The notes: generated from the sequence alone by a model not told the origin. Shown: positions 43,626 to 53,038, counted from the stretch's first letter. The stretch: DNA of 64,000 bases from Halobaculum gomorrense (GCF_900129775.1 NZ_FQWV01000001.1:1-64000), one strand, 5' to 3'. Translations and numbers: made by a program.

Positions 43626-45433
43626 TGTGCGGGATCATCGGCTGTGTCGGCCACGACGACGACACCCTCGACGTGATCCTCGACGGCCTTGAGACGCTGG
43701 AGTACCGCGGCTACGACTCCGCGGGCGTCGCGCTCGCGGGCGACACCATTGACGTGGAGAAGAAGGAGGGCCGCCTTGACGTCCTCCGCGAGTCGATCGA
43801 CAACGGCGACGCGACGCCCAGTGGCCCGATCGGCATCGGGCACACCCGCTGGAGCACGCACGGCCCGCCGACGGACGCCAACGCCCACCCGCACACCGAC
43901 GAATCGGATCGGGTCGCAGTCGTCCACAACGGCATCATCGAGAACTACCAGGCCCTCCGGGACGAACTCGAAGCCGACGGCGTCACCTTCACCAGCGACA
44001 CCGACACGGAGGTCGTTCCGCACCTCTTCGGCGCGTTCCTCGACGCCGGGATGGAGGCGGAAGCGGCGTTCCGTCGGACGCTTGACCGGATCGAAGGAAG
44101 CTACGCCATCGCCGCCGTCGTCGCCGGCGACGACCGGATCTTCGCGACGCGCAACGACTCGCCGCTCGTCCTCGGCGTCGGCGACGGCACGTACTACCTC
44201 GCCAGCGACGTGCCCGCGTTCCTCGAACAGACGCGGGACGTCGTTTACCTCGATGACGGCGAGGTGGCGGTCATCGACGCCGACGGCTGGCGCGTTGCCG
44301 ACCGCGACGGCGACGCCGTCGACAAGGAGGTGTCCACCGTGACCTGGAGCGCCGAGCAGACCGGCAAGAGCGGGTACGACCACTACATGCTCAAGGAAAT
44401 CCACGAGCAGCCGACCGCGCTCCGACAGGGGCTCAGCGGCCGCCTCGACGAGCTCTCCGGGCGGGTCACCGTCGAGGAGTTGGACGACGTGGGGACGCCG
44501 GAGACCGTCCACTTCGTCGCCTGTGGCACCTCATATCACGCCGCCCTCTACGGGGTCGAACTGTTCCGCGAGGCGGGCATACCCGCGCAGGCGTTCATCG
44601 CGAGCGAGTACGCGACCGGGCCCGCACCCGTGCCCGAGAACGGCCTCGTCATCGGCGTCACACAGAGCGGGGAGACGGCCGACACGCTCGCTGCGCTCCG
44701 GGAGGCGGCGGGGCGCGGCGCGGAGACGCTCGCGCTCACCAACGTCGTCGGGAGCACCGTCGCGCGCGAGTGTGATCACGTCATGTACATCCGGTCGGGG
44801 CCGGAGATCGGCGTCGCCGCGAGCAAGACGTTCTCCTCGCAGCTCACGTCGTTGAACCTCCTCGTCGAGTCGCTCGCGGGCGGGGCGACCGGGGACTCGC
44901 GGGAGCTAGTGAGCGCGCTTCGGGACCTCCCGGGCGACATCCAGCAGGTGCTCGACGAGACGACCGCCGAGGCCGTCGTCGACGAGTACCTCGGCGACGA
45001 CGCGTTCTTCTTCATCGGCCGGGGGCAGAACTTCCCGGTCGCCCTGGAGGGGGCGCTGAAGTTCAAGGAGATCACCTACGAGCACGCGGAGGGCTTCGCC
45101 GCGGGCGAACTGAAACACGGGCCGCTCGCGCTCGTCACCGCGCGCACGCCGGTGTTCGCGGTCGTCACCGGAAACGACGAGCGCGCCCGCAAGACCATCG
45201 GGAACGTGAAGGAGGTCGAAGCGCGCGATGCCCCGGTCGTCGCCGTGACCGACGGCCAGTCCGACGTGGAACGATACGCCGATCACGTCCTGTCCATCCC
45301 GGAGACGCACCCCCGGACGGCGCCGATGCTGGCGAACGTCCAACTCCAGCTCGTCTCGTATCACATGGCCGACCGACTGGGTCGCTCGATCGACAAACCG
45401 CGGAACCTCGCGAAGAGCGTCACCGTCGAGTAG
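43625..45433 (+). CDS. glmS: Glutamine:fructose-6-phosphate aminotransferase (GlmS)
   Basis: The product is 602 residues, the usual length. It begins MCGIIGCVGH with Cys2 the N-terminal nucleophile of the glutaminase domain, and has LEYRGYDSAGVAL, GHTRWSTHG and HNGIIENY. Two SIS domains follow (VACGTSYHAALYG, TQSGETADTLAALREA; and FIGRGQNFPVALEGALKFKE), and it ends PRNLAKSVTVE. It makes glucosamine-6-phosphate from fructose-6-phosphate and glutamine. The start overlaps the stop of the nucleotidyltransferase gene by one base. With glmM convergent 38 bases away it feeds UDP-GlcNAc to the glycan and S-layer machinery. Confidence 0.97.
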   Translation: MCGIIGCVGHDDDTLDVILDGLETLEYRGYDSAGVALAGDTIDVEKKEGRLDVLRESIDNGDATPSGPIGIGHTRWSTHGPPTDANAHPHTDESDRVAVVHNGIIENYQALRDELEADGVTFTSDTDTEVVPHLFGAFLDAGMEAEAAFRRTLDRIEGSYAIAAVVAGDDRIFATRNDSPLVLGVGDGTYYLASDVPAFLEQTRDVVYLDDGEVAVIDADGWRVADRDGDAVDKEVSTVTWSAEQTGKSGYDHYMLKEIHEQPTALRQGLSGRLDELSGRVTVEELDDVGTPETVHFVACGTSYHAALYGVELFREAGIPAQAFIASEYATGPAPVPENGLVIGVTQSGETADTLAALREAAGRGAETLALTNVVGSTVARECDHVMYIRSGPEIGVAASKTFSSQLTSLNLLVESLAGGATGDSRELVSALRDLPGDIQQVLDETTAEAVVDEYLGDDAFFFIGRGQNFPVALEGALKFKEITYEHAEGFAAGELKHGPLALVTARTPVFAVVTGNDERARKTIGNVKEVEARDAPVVAVTDGQSDVERYADHVLSIPETHPRTAPMLANVQLQLVSYHMADRLGRSIDKPRNLAKSVTVE

Positions 45434-45471
45434 TCGCGACCGGACCGCAATCGGTCGGTTCCGGGATTCTC

Positions 45472-46839
45472 TCAGTTCTCGGACGCAGTCGACACCAGCG
45501 CCCGCGCTTCCGAGAGGAGTTCCGTAGTTCGTTCCTCCGATCGCGCCTCGGCGGTGAGGCGGACGAGCGGCTGGGTCCCGCTCGCGCGGACGAGGATCCA
45601 GCCGTCGGGGAACGAGACTCGAACGCCGTCGAGCGTCTCGATCCGGTCGGCGTCGTAGCGCTCGCGCACCAGCGTCTCCACCCGGGCCAGCACCGCGCCG
45701 TTGTCGTCGGACTCGACGTTCTCGCGTCGGATCGGGTAGGTATCGATCCCGTCGACGAGTGCCGACAGCGCCCCCTCGTCGTCGACCAGCGCGGCGAGTT
45801 TCGCGGCCGCGAGCGGCCCGTCCGGACACAGCGTCTCCGCGGGCCAGATCCACGCCCCGCTCGGCTCGCCGCCGAAGGTGACGTCCTCGGCCGTGGCCGC
45901 CTCGGCGACGAACACGTCGCCGACGCGGGTCCGCGTCACCGTCACGTCCATCGGGGCGAGCGCGTCGTCGACTGCCAGACTCGTGTCGACGGGCGCGGCG
46001 ACGCTGTCGCCCGCCTCGACGCTCCGCTGTGCCAACAGCGCGAGCAGGACGTCGCCGGAGACGAACCGCCCGGTCTCGTCGACCGCCAACATGCGGTCGG
46101 CGTCGCCGTCGTGGGCAATGCCGAGGTCGGCGTCGGTGTTCGCGACGGTCGCACGGAGGACGTCACAGTGATCGGCTGTGGGTTCGCTCGGCCGGGCGGG
46201 AAACGAGCCGTCGGGCCGGGCGTTGAGCGTCTGCACGTCGCATCCGAGCGCCGTGAGGGCGTCCGCGCTCACGCCACCGGCGCCGGTTCCACTGTCGACG
46301 ACGACCGAGCAGTCGAGGGGGCCGCCGACCGACGCTCGGATCGCCTCTATGTGTGCGCGGTCAGCGCGGTCGTCGGTGGTCGTCTCGCCGATTCCGTCCC
46401 AGGCGGCGAACGCGAAGTCCGCCTCGCGAACCCGGTCTGCGATCCGCTCGCGTCGCTCGGTGTCGAACGCCTGTCCGGTGGGCGTCCACAGTTTCAGTCC
46501 GTTGTCCGGCGCGGGGTTGTGGGAGGCGGTGATCGCCACGCCCGCGTCGGCAGCGTGGCGGCCGACGCTGCGTGCGACGGTCGGCGTAGCCGCCATTCCC
46601 AGGTCGACCACGTCGCTGCCGCCCTCCTCCAGTCCAGCGACGACGGCCTTCCGGAGCATCCGGCCGCTGTCTCTCGGGTCGCGGCCGACGACGACCCGGT
46701 CGTATCCGTCGGCTGCGAGCGCCCGGCCCACAGAGAGGGCCGTCGCCGCGGTAACTTCCTCGCCGATCCGACCCCGGATCCCACTGGTCCCGAACACGGA
46801 GACCGGTGGTCGTGCCGGTCGCTTCAGTGTTCGCTTCAC
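45472..46839 (-). CDS. glmM: Phosphoglucosamine mutase-type phosphohexomutase (GlmM-like)
   Basis: The product is 455 residues. It shows SVFGTSGIRGRIGEEV near the start, the active serine S106 in TASHNPAPDNG, the metal loop HDGDADRM, and near the end VRASGTQPLVRLTAEA, the phosphate-binding site. It interconverts the 6- and 1-phosphates of glucosamine (or of other hexoses). The GTG at 46839 is chosen because only there does the family alignment begin; the open frame to 47358 is a low-complexity antisense extension over the divergent gene. GlmM, GlmS and the GlmU-like genes are clustered, which supports the GlcN role over a phosphomannomutase role. Confidence 0.88.
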   Translation of the reverse strand: MKRTLKRPARPPVSVFGTSGIRGRIGEEVTAATALSVGRALAADGYDRVVVGRDPRDSGRMLRKAVVAGLEEGGSDVVDLGMAATPTVARSVGRHAADAGVAITASHNPAPDNGLKLWTPTGQAFDTERRERIADRVREADFAFAAWDGIGETTTDDRADRAHIEAIRASVGGPLDCSVVVDSGTGAGGVSADALTALGCDVQTLNARPDGSFPARPSEPTADHCDVLRATVANTDADLGIAHDGDADRMLAVDETGRFVSGDVLLALLAQRSVEAGDSVAAPVDTSLAVDDALAPMDVTVTRTRVGDVFVAEAATAEDVTFGGEPSGAWIWPAETLCPDGPLAAAKLAALVDDEGALSALVDGIDTYPIRRENVESDDNGAVLARVETLVRERYDADRIETLDGVRVSFPDGWILVRASGTQPLVRLTAEARSEERTTELLSEARALVSTASEN

Positions 46840-46941
46840 TCGCGGACCGCCGGGGGCGGTCCCGGGCGGAGAAACGCACAGAAGGAGGCAACGCGGTCGG
46901 CAGTCGGAACGGATTTGGGCGTCCCGGGAGTTCCGACTCGC

Positions 46942-48150
46942 GTGCAAACCGTCATTCTCGCCGCCGGGCAGGGGACCCGGATGCGGCCGCTCACCGACCG
47001 GCGGCCCAAACCAATGCTCCCCGTCGCCGGGAAGCCGCTCGTGGCCCACACCGCGGAGACGGCCGTCGCGGCCGGCGCGTCCCGGCTGGTGATCGTCGTC
47101 GGATACGAGTCCACCGACGTTCGCGCCTACTTCGGCGACGAGTACGCCGGCGTGCCGGTCGAGTTCGCCGAACAGGCCGACCAGCGCGGCACGGCAGACG
47201 CGGTCCGTGCCGGCGCGGACGCCCTCGACGACGGCCCCTTCGCGGTGCTCAACGGCGACGCGCTGTACGACGAGGCGTCGTTGACGGCGCTGTACGACCG
47301 CGCCCCTTCGGTCGGCTCCTACCGCGTCGACAACCCCAGCGCCTACGGCGTCCTCCACACGTCGGAGTCAGAGGGCGAGACGCGCGTTACCGGCGTGACC
47401 GAGAAACCTGCGGACCCTCCCTCGAACCGCATCAACACGGGCGCGTACGTCTTCCCCGCGGCCGCACACGACTGGCTGGACGTCGGCGAGAGCGAACGCG
47501 GCGAACTCGAACTCACCGACGTGCTGGAGCGGGCGTGTCGCGAGCGGGACGTGCGGGCGGTGCCGTTCGACCGCTGGCTCGACGTGGGTCGTCCGTGGGA
47601 ACTGCTCGCGGCGAACGAGTGGAAACTCGACGAGTTGGAGCGCCGTCTCGACGGCCAGATCCACGAGAACGCCGAGGTCCGCGGCGACGTCGTCGTCGAG
47701 GAGGGCGCCGAGGTCGACGCCGGCGTCGTCGTCGAGGGGCCGGCGCTGATCCGGTCGGGGGCGACTGTCGGCCCCAACGCGTACGTGCGCGGGCGAACAC
47801 TACTCGGAGCGGACGCGTCTGTCGGCCACAGCGTCGAGGTGAAAAACAGCGTGCTCATGGCGGGCGCGACGGTGGGGCACCTCTCGTACGTCGGCGACAG
47901 CGTGCTCGGGCGCGACGTGAACTTTGGCGCGGGGACGACGGTCGCGAACCTCCGGCACGACGACGAGGACGTTCGGGTGCTGGTGAAGGGGGAAGTCGTC
48001 TCGACCGGGCGCCGGAAGTTCGGCGTCGTCTGCGGCGACGGCGTGAAAACCGGGATCCAGACAAGTCTGAACGCGGGGGTGAAGCTCTCGACAGATGCGC
48101 GAACTGGTCCCGCGGAGCAGGTCGTTCGCGATCGGAGCGGTGAGTGGTGA
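46942..48150 (+). CDS. GlmU-like sugar-1-phosphate nucleotidylyltransferase/acetyltransferase
   Basis: The product is 402 residues from the GTG at 46942; the frame extends far upstream only as shadow of glmM. It begins TVILAAGQGTRMRPLT, RPKPMLPVAGKPLVAHT, then NGDALYDEASL, VTEKPADPPSNRINTGAYVF, and a beta-helix domain with GVVVEGPALIRSGATVGPNA and VKNSVLMAGATVGHLSYVGD and the acetyltransferase-like end NFGAGTTVANLRHD. The NFGAGT-x-x-ANLRHD pattern resembles the GlmU acetyl-CoA site. Together with glmM it completes UDP-GlcNAc synthesis. It is the second such enzyme, after 42432-43625. Confidence 0.85.
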   Translation: MQTVILAAGQGTRMRPLTDRRPKPMLPVAGKPLVAHTAETAVAAGASRLVIVVGYESTDVRAYFGDEYAGVPVEFAEQADQRGTADAVRAGADALDDGPFAVLNGDALYDEASLTALYDRAPSVGSYRVDNPSAYGVLHTSESEGETRVTGVTEKPADPPSNRINTGAYVFPAAAHDWLDVGESERGELELTDVLERACRERDVRAVPFDRWLDVGRPWELLAANEWKLDELERRLDGQIHENAEVRGDVVVEEGAEVDAGVVVEGPALIRSGATVGPNAYVRGRTLLGADASVGHSVEVKNSVLMAGATVGHLSYVGDSVLGRDVNFGAGTTVANLRHDDEDVRVLVKGEVVSTGRRKFGVVCGDGVKTGIQTSLNAGVKLSTDARTGPAEQVVRDRSGEW

Positions 48151-48403
48151 ACCGCGCAGGGGCACGGCTGACCGTTCGGCGTTGCTCCTCGTCCATGAGA
48201 GTGATCACTACCGATCAGAGAACACTACCGCAGTGTCGACTCGTGCAGCAGTGCGCGCAAAATATATTCACTCAGTTTCTACGCTGATGATAGTCAGATC
48301 TCTAACTGTTTCCCACAAAATACTTATCGGCGATTTTGGGAAGCGGGCTTCTACCCCCCAAATTCGGGTGTGTGAAGCGTTGACTTGGGTTCCGATTTAC
48401 CAC

Positions 48404-48420
48404 AAGAGATTTATAAGGTC
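48404..48420 (+). promoter_or_regulatory. Promoter of the surface glycoprotein gene
   Basis: TTTATAAG at about 48410-48417, preceded by the purine-rich AAGAGA (BRE-like), is a strong archaeal TATA box. It would start transcription near 48440, leaving a leader of about 115 bases before the ATG at 48556, which fits the leadered mRNAs of haloarchaeal S-layer genes. A second box AATACTTATC lies near 48323-48333 and could be an alternative promoter. The rest of 48151-48403 has no gene. Confidence 0.6.
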
Positions 48421-48555
48421 CGATGTTGGTTACGCCCGTACCCCTACCCATGGTGACAGCAGAGAGTATCCCTCGCCGAGTCTGCATCGCGGGCGTTCTG
48501 GAGCAGGCGTGGGCGAACGATGTTGTCGCCGGTTGCAGTGCGACTACAGCAAACC

Positions 48556-50958
48556 ATGACAGAAACTAACAACAAGATCCGCGCGCTGTTCCTGACAGCG
48601 CTGATGGTGTTCAGCGTCTTCGCTGGCACTGTCGCGTTCACAGGAGCTGCCGCTGCGGCAAACGCATCTGGAGCCCCTGACGTGCGTAAGGCTACGCACT
48701 ACGTCGATTCCGACGACGGGGCCATCATCGAGATCGCGTTCAACGAAGATGTAACGAACACAAGCAACGCCACGGTTGAGGTTGGCTTTGAGGACGGCTC
48801 TACCGCCACCCTCGCCGACGCTGCTCTATCGGTCAATACTACCGCATCCGGCGGTGCACGCTTCGTCGTTGACACGGACGAAGTCTACAGCAATGTCCAG
48901 AACGTCACTGTCGCTGGTCTTGAAGATCAGGACGGTAACGTAATGGACCAGCAAACTGTGGACGTCAGGTTCGCGCCGACCACCGTGAGTGGATTCGGTA
49001 ACAACAACGTGGCCAACACGACCGGATACTCCGGTGCAAACGTGGCACTGGAGGGCGAGTCGCTCCAGTCGATGTTCACTATCGATGGCCCGAGCACTGA
49101 CGTGACTCGTGGATCGGGCGTCGGTAGCCAGGTCTACGTCCTGAACACGGACGGCTTCGAGACCGGCACGTACGAAGTCGGCTCGAACTCCACCACCGAG
49201 AACCTCGTCCTGAAGGACCTCGGTCTGGGAATCTCGGTCGATCAGACCTCCTTCACTACGGAGGAGAACATCACGGGCACCGTCACGTCCGGTGACATCA
49301 ACCGCCCGGTCGATGTTGAACTCGTCAACAGCGACGACGAGGTCGTCGACTCGACGCAAGTCACCGTCGACTCTGACGGTGAGGTCGCATTCGACCTCGG
49401 CACCTACGACACGTCTGGTGAGTACACTGTCCGCGCGACGGACGTGAACACCGGCGTCACCGCCACGACGACCACCAACGTCACTCAGGCGGCCGACAAC
49501 ATGGCCTCCTTCGGCCAGTCCGGTAGCTACGAGGTCGACCAGGGTGACATCGCGAGCATCACGGTCAACCTGGAGGGTACCCAGACTGGGACGGTCGTTA
49601 TCGGTAACGCCGACCAGTCCGGTTACCAGGCGAACCTCACGGTGACCGACGGTGAGGACGACGGTCAGTCCGTCACCATCCAGTTCAACACCTACACGGC
49701 GGGTAACAACAGCCTTGGTACCGTCGTGTCGGTTGCGGACTCGGACGACTCGGTTACCTTCAACAACCCCACCAGCCCCGAGGCGAACGTCGGTTCGCTC
49801 CTCGACACTGGCGACTACAGCCTCTACGCCTCTGCCGGCAACGTGCAGCCCGGCACCGTAGTCAACGCCGCCGACGCGCTCGGCACGCTGTTCATCCAGG
49901 AGCGGCAGACCACGGGCCAGCAGCTCTGGACCGCGCCTGCCGGCACCTCCTTCAGCAACGCCGACGCCTCGACGGTCACCACGCTCGTCGAGAACACGGA
50001 GCTGACGCAGGACAGCGCGATCGTCAAGGGCGACTACATCGTCCACCAGCTCAGCGCCTCCGGTCTTGAGGGCCTCGCGGCCTCTCAGAACGGCCTCGCG
50101 AACGCCATCCTCAACGGGAACGTGTCGGTGTCGGTCGTCCAGACCAACCCGATCTCGAACCGCGAGCCGCTCGAGCTGAACGTCACGGAGTCCGCAAGCT
50201 CTCTGACGATCATCTCGGACGCTGAGAACGACACCTACTACATCGCGTACCAGCCGAGCGCTGTCGCCTTCGAGCGCCAGGGTAGCGACACGAACGTCGC
50301 GCTCAGCGCGGGCAACAACTTCAACGCGACCATCACCGTGGACGACGAGCGTCTCCTCGATGATGGCGACACCAGCACGGACGCTGCGCAGTCCGTCTCC
50401 TCCGAGTTCGAGATTGTCGACGGGACGGTCTCGTACAACATGGACCCGGTCAACGTGACCGCGTCCTCGGGCCAGATGATCTCCGGTACGAGCACCTACG
50501 CGCCTGGTACGAACTTCACGGTTCGTGTCCAGTCCGCGCAGGACAGCCAGCCGGCGTTCATCAAGAGCCAGAGCGTCGAAGTCTCCGCCAGCGGTACGTG
50601 GTCGGCGAGCTTCGACTTCACGACGCCTGACGGCCTCAACGCTGGTGACGCGTTCAAGGTCAGCAACACGCTGACTAGCTCAACCGTCGACGGCAACATC
50701 GTCGAGAGCACGGCCACCCCGACGGCCACCGCGACGGCCACTGAGGGCACGCAGACGGCAACCGCGACGGCGACGGCAACCGCCACCGCCACCGCCACCG
50801 CGACGGCCACTGCGACGGCCACCGCGACGCCGGCTGACGGCGGCGGCGACACGGCAACGCCGACCGAGACGTCCACCTCGACGCCCGGCTTCGGCGCTGT
50901 CCTCGCAGTCATCGCCCTCATCGGCGCTGCGCTGCTGGCAGTCCGCCGTGAGAACTAA
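48556..50958 (+). CDS. Surface (S-layer-type) glycoprotein with PGF-CTERM anchor
   Basis: The product is 800 residues. A haloarchaeal surface-glycoprotein signal peptide, IRALFLTALMVFSVFAGTVA, is at residues 8-27, with cleavage near GAAAA. The body has Ig-like strand repeats such as VDSDGEVAFDLGTYDTSGEY. About 16 Asn-x-Ser/Thr sequons are visible (for example NTS, NAT, NVT, NIT, NLT, NDT, NFT). The C-terminus has a Thr/Ala dipeptide tract, a Thr/Pro spacer, PGFG, a hydrophobic helix and the basic RREN tail, the PGF-CTERM sorting signal. It should be N-glycosylated by the neighbouring pathway and processed by the adjacent archaeosortase A to a lipid anchor. The ATG at 48556 is preferred over 48520 because the signal peptide begins there. 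Confidence 0.9.
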   Translation: MTETNNKIRALFLTALMVFSVFAGTVAFTGAAAAANASGAPDVRKATHYVDSDDGAIIEIAFNEDVTNTSNATVEVGFEDGSTATLADAALSVNTTASGGARFVVDTDEVYSNVQNVTVAGLEDQDGNVMDQQTVDVRFAPTTVSGFGNNNVANTTGYSGANVALEGESLQSMFTIDGPSTDVTRGSGVGSQVYVLNTDGFETGTYEVGSNSTTENLVLKDLGLGISVDQTSFTTEENITGTVTSGDINRPVDVELVNSDDEVVDSTQVTVDSDGEVAFDLGTYDTSGEYTVRATDVNTGVTATTTTNVTQAADNMASFGQSGSYEVDQGDIASITVNLEGTQTGTVVIGNADQSGYQANLTVTDGEDDGQSVTIQFNTYTAGNNSLGTVVSVADSDDSVTFNNPTSPEANVGSLLDTGDYSLYASAGNVQPGTVVNAADALGTLFIQERQTTGQQLWTAPAGTSFSNADASTVTTLVENTELTQDSAIVKGDYIVHQLSASGLEGLAASQNGLANAILNGNVSVSVVQTNPISNREPLELNVTESASSLTIISDAENDTYYIAYQPSAVAFERQGSDTNVALSAGNNFNATITVDDERLLDDGDTSTDAAQSVSSEFEIVDGTVSYNMDPVNVTASSGQMISGTSTYAPGTNFTVRVQSAQDSQPAFIKSQSVEVSASGTWSASFDFTTPDGLNAGDAFKVSNTLTSSTVDGNIVESTATPTATATATEGTQTATATATATATATATATATATATATPADGGGDTATPTETSTSTPGFGAVLAVIALIGAALLAVRREN

Positions 50959-50974
50959 CTGAGTTCTCACGTGC

Positions 50975-51048
50975 TCCCGGCTTTCGCCGGGAACGCCGCG
51001 ACAACTAAAGATACGACTGACCGGGCGTAACCCGGTCACTTTCCGCTT
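50975..51048 (+). terminator. Tandem hairpins after the surface glycoprotein gene
   Basis: Three GC-rich stem-loops follow the stop: TCCCGGC/GCCGGGA with a 4-base loop (50975-50992), GACCGGG/CCCGGTC with a 5-base loop (51019-51037) and CCGC/GCGG with a 5-base loop (51042-51054). T-rich CCCTTTCTTTCG follows. This fits an intrinsic terminator and mRNA-stabilising end for a highly expressed gene. Confidence 0.6.
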
Positions 51049-51180
51049 CACGCGGACCCTTTCTTTCGACACGCTACACCCTCCAGCGACAGCGCCATCG
51101 ATTCGCAGGCCGGCGCGGCTTCGCGTCCACGATACACGAGACGACAAGGGCTTTACCTCACAGCGCCGACCATACGACGA

Positions 51181-52182
51181 ATGGCGAGTCTCTTCACCGA
51201 CCTGCTCGGGTGGGTGGTGATCGCGACGTTCCTCGCCGGGGCGGGCGTCGAGTACGTCCGCCGCCACCGCGTCGGCGGCGAGGCGGGCGCGCTTGCGACC
51301 CTCCGCCGTCGCCTCGACGGGTTCGAGACGCCCCCCGAGCGCACGCTCGCGACCGCCGGCTGGGTGCTGTTCGCCGCCTTCTGGCTGGCGCTGTTCCCGC
51401 ACTTCGCGTTCACACAGAAGAGCTACGTCGAGGGCGTGCTCTCGCTGCTGGCGGTCCCCGCGAGCCTGTACGCCGGGTGGCTGCTGTGGACCGGCCGCGA
51501 CTCGCTGCTGGTGCTCTCGCGCGCCGTCGCCGCGATGGGGATCGTCTACTTCCCGTTCGAGTCGGTCGAGCCGCTCAAGCGGGGCCTCGTCCTCGTCGTC
51601 ACCGAGCAGACCGGCTGGGCGATGGCGCAGTTGGGGTACCACCCGACGCGTGTCACCGGCCCGATCCTCGGGTATCACAACGCCTACCGGTTCGTCACCG
51701 CCGAGGGGCACGGCCTCGTCTTCGAGATCGTGCTCGCGTGCACCGGGCTGGGAAGCATGGCCATCTTCGCCGGGCTCATCGCCGCGGTTCGCGCCCCGCT
51801 CGGCCGCAAGCTCCGCGGGCTGGCCGTCTCCATCCCGACGATCTGGCTGCTCAACATCGTTCGAACCACCTTCATCGGGATCGCCTTCGGGAACCAGTAC
51901 CTCCAGCTGTTCGTCGACGAGGTGCTGTTCCTGTTCGGCTCGTCGGACCCGTACATGGTGTCCTTTTTTCTCTCGGACCGCGTCATCTCGCAGGTGCTCG
52001 CGGTCGTCGCGCTCGTGGGGATCACCTACCTCGTCGTCCGCGAGCTTCCCGAGCTCGTCACCGTCATCGAGGACGTGCTGTACATGGTCACGAACGAGGA
52101 GTACGACCTGCTGGAGTCGCTTGACCTCCCGCGGGAGCCGGTGCGGGCGGATGGTGGCGGCAGCGACGCCGACGAACGGTAA
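51181..52182 (+). CDS. artA: Archaeosortase A
   Basis: The product is 333 residues with about eight membrane helices. The catalytic Cys is C187 in VLACTGLGSMAIF; Arg R228 in NIVRTTFIG and R267 in FLSDRVIS complete the site. By recall these are offset by exactly 14 residues from C173, R214 and R253 of the Haloferax volcanii enzyme. It cleaves PGF-CTERM proteins and promotes lipid attachment of the surface glycoprotein encoded immediately upstream. A TTTACC segment about 30 bases ahead of the ATG may be the promoter core. Co-location with its main substrate is noteworthy because archaeosortase genes are often unlinked. Confidence 0.92.
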   Translation: MASLFTDLLGWVVIATFLAGAGVEYVRRHRVGGEAGALATLRRRLDGFETPPERTLATAGWVLFAAFWLALFPHFAFTQKSYVEGVLSLLAVPASLYAGWLLWTGRDSLLVLSRAVAAMGIVYFPFESVEPLKRGLVLVVTEQTGWAMAQLGYHPTRVTGPILGYHNAYRFVTAEGHGLVFEIVLACTGLGSMAIFAGLIAAVRAPLGRKLRGLAVSIPTIWLLNIVRTTFIGIAFGNQYLQLFVDEVLFLFGSSDPYMVSFFLSDRVISQVLAVVALVGITYLVVRELPELVTVIEDVLYMVTNEEYDLLESLDLPREPVRADGGGSDADER

Positions 52183-52225
52183 CGGGTTCGGCTACAAACC
52201 GGACTGTCTCAGCCGATGCCTCGCG

Positions 52226-53038
52226 TCACTCGAACGAGGGCAACACGTCCCGCGGACACCCCGCCAACGTCGCGAGCGCTTCGGCCTCCAGGTGGTGCAA
52301 CTCCCCCGGGATCACGAGCATGTGCAGCGGCTCGCCGAACTCGCGCTCGCCCAGCACCCCCAGCGCGTCCGCGGCGACGACCGGCTCCGGGCTGCCAGCC
52401 CGCGCGACCGCGACGCCCACCGCGTCCTCGTCCCAGTCGCGCGCGAGCGCCGCGGCGGCGTGGTCGGCGGTCATGTACTCGTCTGACTCCCCCTCGGCAG
52501 GCCCGGCGGGCGAGGACCCGGCGACCTTGATGTCGAGGTAGACGAGGGTGTGGAGGCCGCGCTCGCGGTTCGCCTCGATCCCGTCAATGACGCTTTGCGG
52601 GGTTCCCTCGGCACCGTGGGCGTACTCGAATGGGAGGGTCACCGCCTTGCCGAAGCGGTAGTTCTGGAGCCCCGTCAACGAGGAGGCGGCCGACTGGGCG
52701 GTGACGCCGTGGATCACGCGGGTGTCGATGCTGCGCTCGGCCGCGCGCACGCGGAGGTCGACGTGCGTCGTCGAGATCATCGTGTCGCCGGCGGTACAAA
52801 AGGCGATCTCCCCGTCTTCGGCGGCGTCGAGGATCGCCGACGGGTCCTGCTCGACGCCGGCGCGGTCGCGCACCTCGATGTCGGCGCCGTGGTGCGCTTC
52901 GAGTGCCTCGACGGTGGTGCCCGCGAGCCGACTCGTGTAGAACTCCGCGAACACGCGGTCGGCCACCCGCAGCGCCTCGCGGCCCTCGACGGTGACCGAG
53001 CGCTCGTTCCAGAGGCCGAGTCCGATGAAGGTGAGCAT
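52226..53038 (-). CDS. dphB: Diphthine synthase (DphB)
   Basis: The product is 270 residues. It begins MLTFIGLGLWNERSVTVEG, with GDTMISTTHVDL (the SAM-site motif), YRFGKAVTLPF, HTLVYLDIKV and the C-terminal LHMLVIPGELHHLEAEAL. It methylates the modified histidine of elongation factor aEF2 to build diphthine. The ATG at 53038 is where the family sequence begins; the 75 codons upstream to 53263 are a shadow. It is convergent with artA, 43 bases away, and housekeeping in nature. Confidence 0.95.
   Translation of the reverse strand: MLTFIGLGLWNERSVTVEGREALRVADRVFAEFYTSRLAGTTVEALEAHHGADIEVRDRAGVEQDPSAILDAAEDGEIAFCTAGDTMISTTHVDLRVRAAERSIDTRVIHGVTAQSAASSLTGLQNYRFGKAVTLPFEYAHGAEGTPQSVIDGIEANRERGLHTLVYLDIKVAGSSPAGPAEGESDEYMTADHAAAALARDWDEDAVGVAVARAGSPEPVVAADALGVLGEREFGEPLHMLVIPGELHHLEAEALATLAGCPRDVLPSFE

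Noticed and set aside
46111-46941. Upstream extension of the GlmU-like frame
   Set aside because: It runs antisense through glmM; the nucleotidyltransferase motif begins only after the GTG at 46942.
48826-50046. 406-codon minus-strand open frame opposite the surface glycoprotein
   Set aside because: Composition mirrors the Asp/Thr-rich coding strand; the plus strand has a signal peptide, sequons and an anchor.
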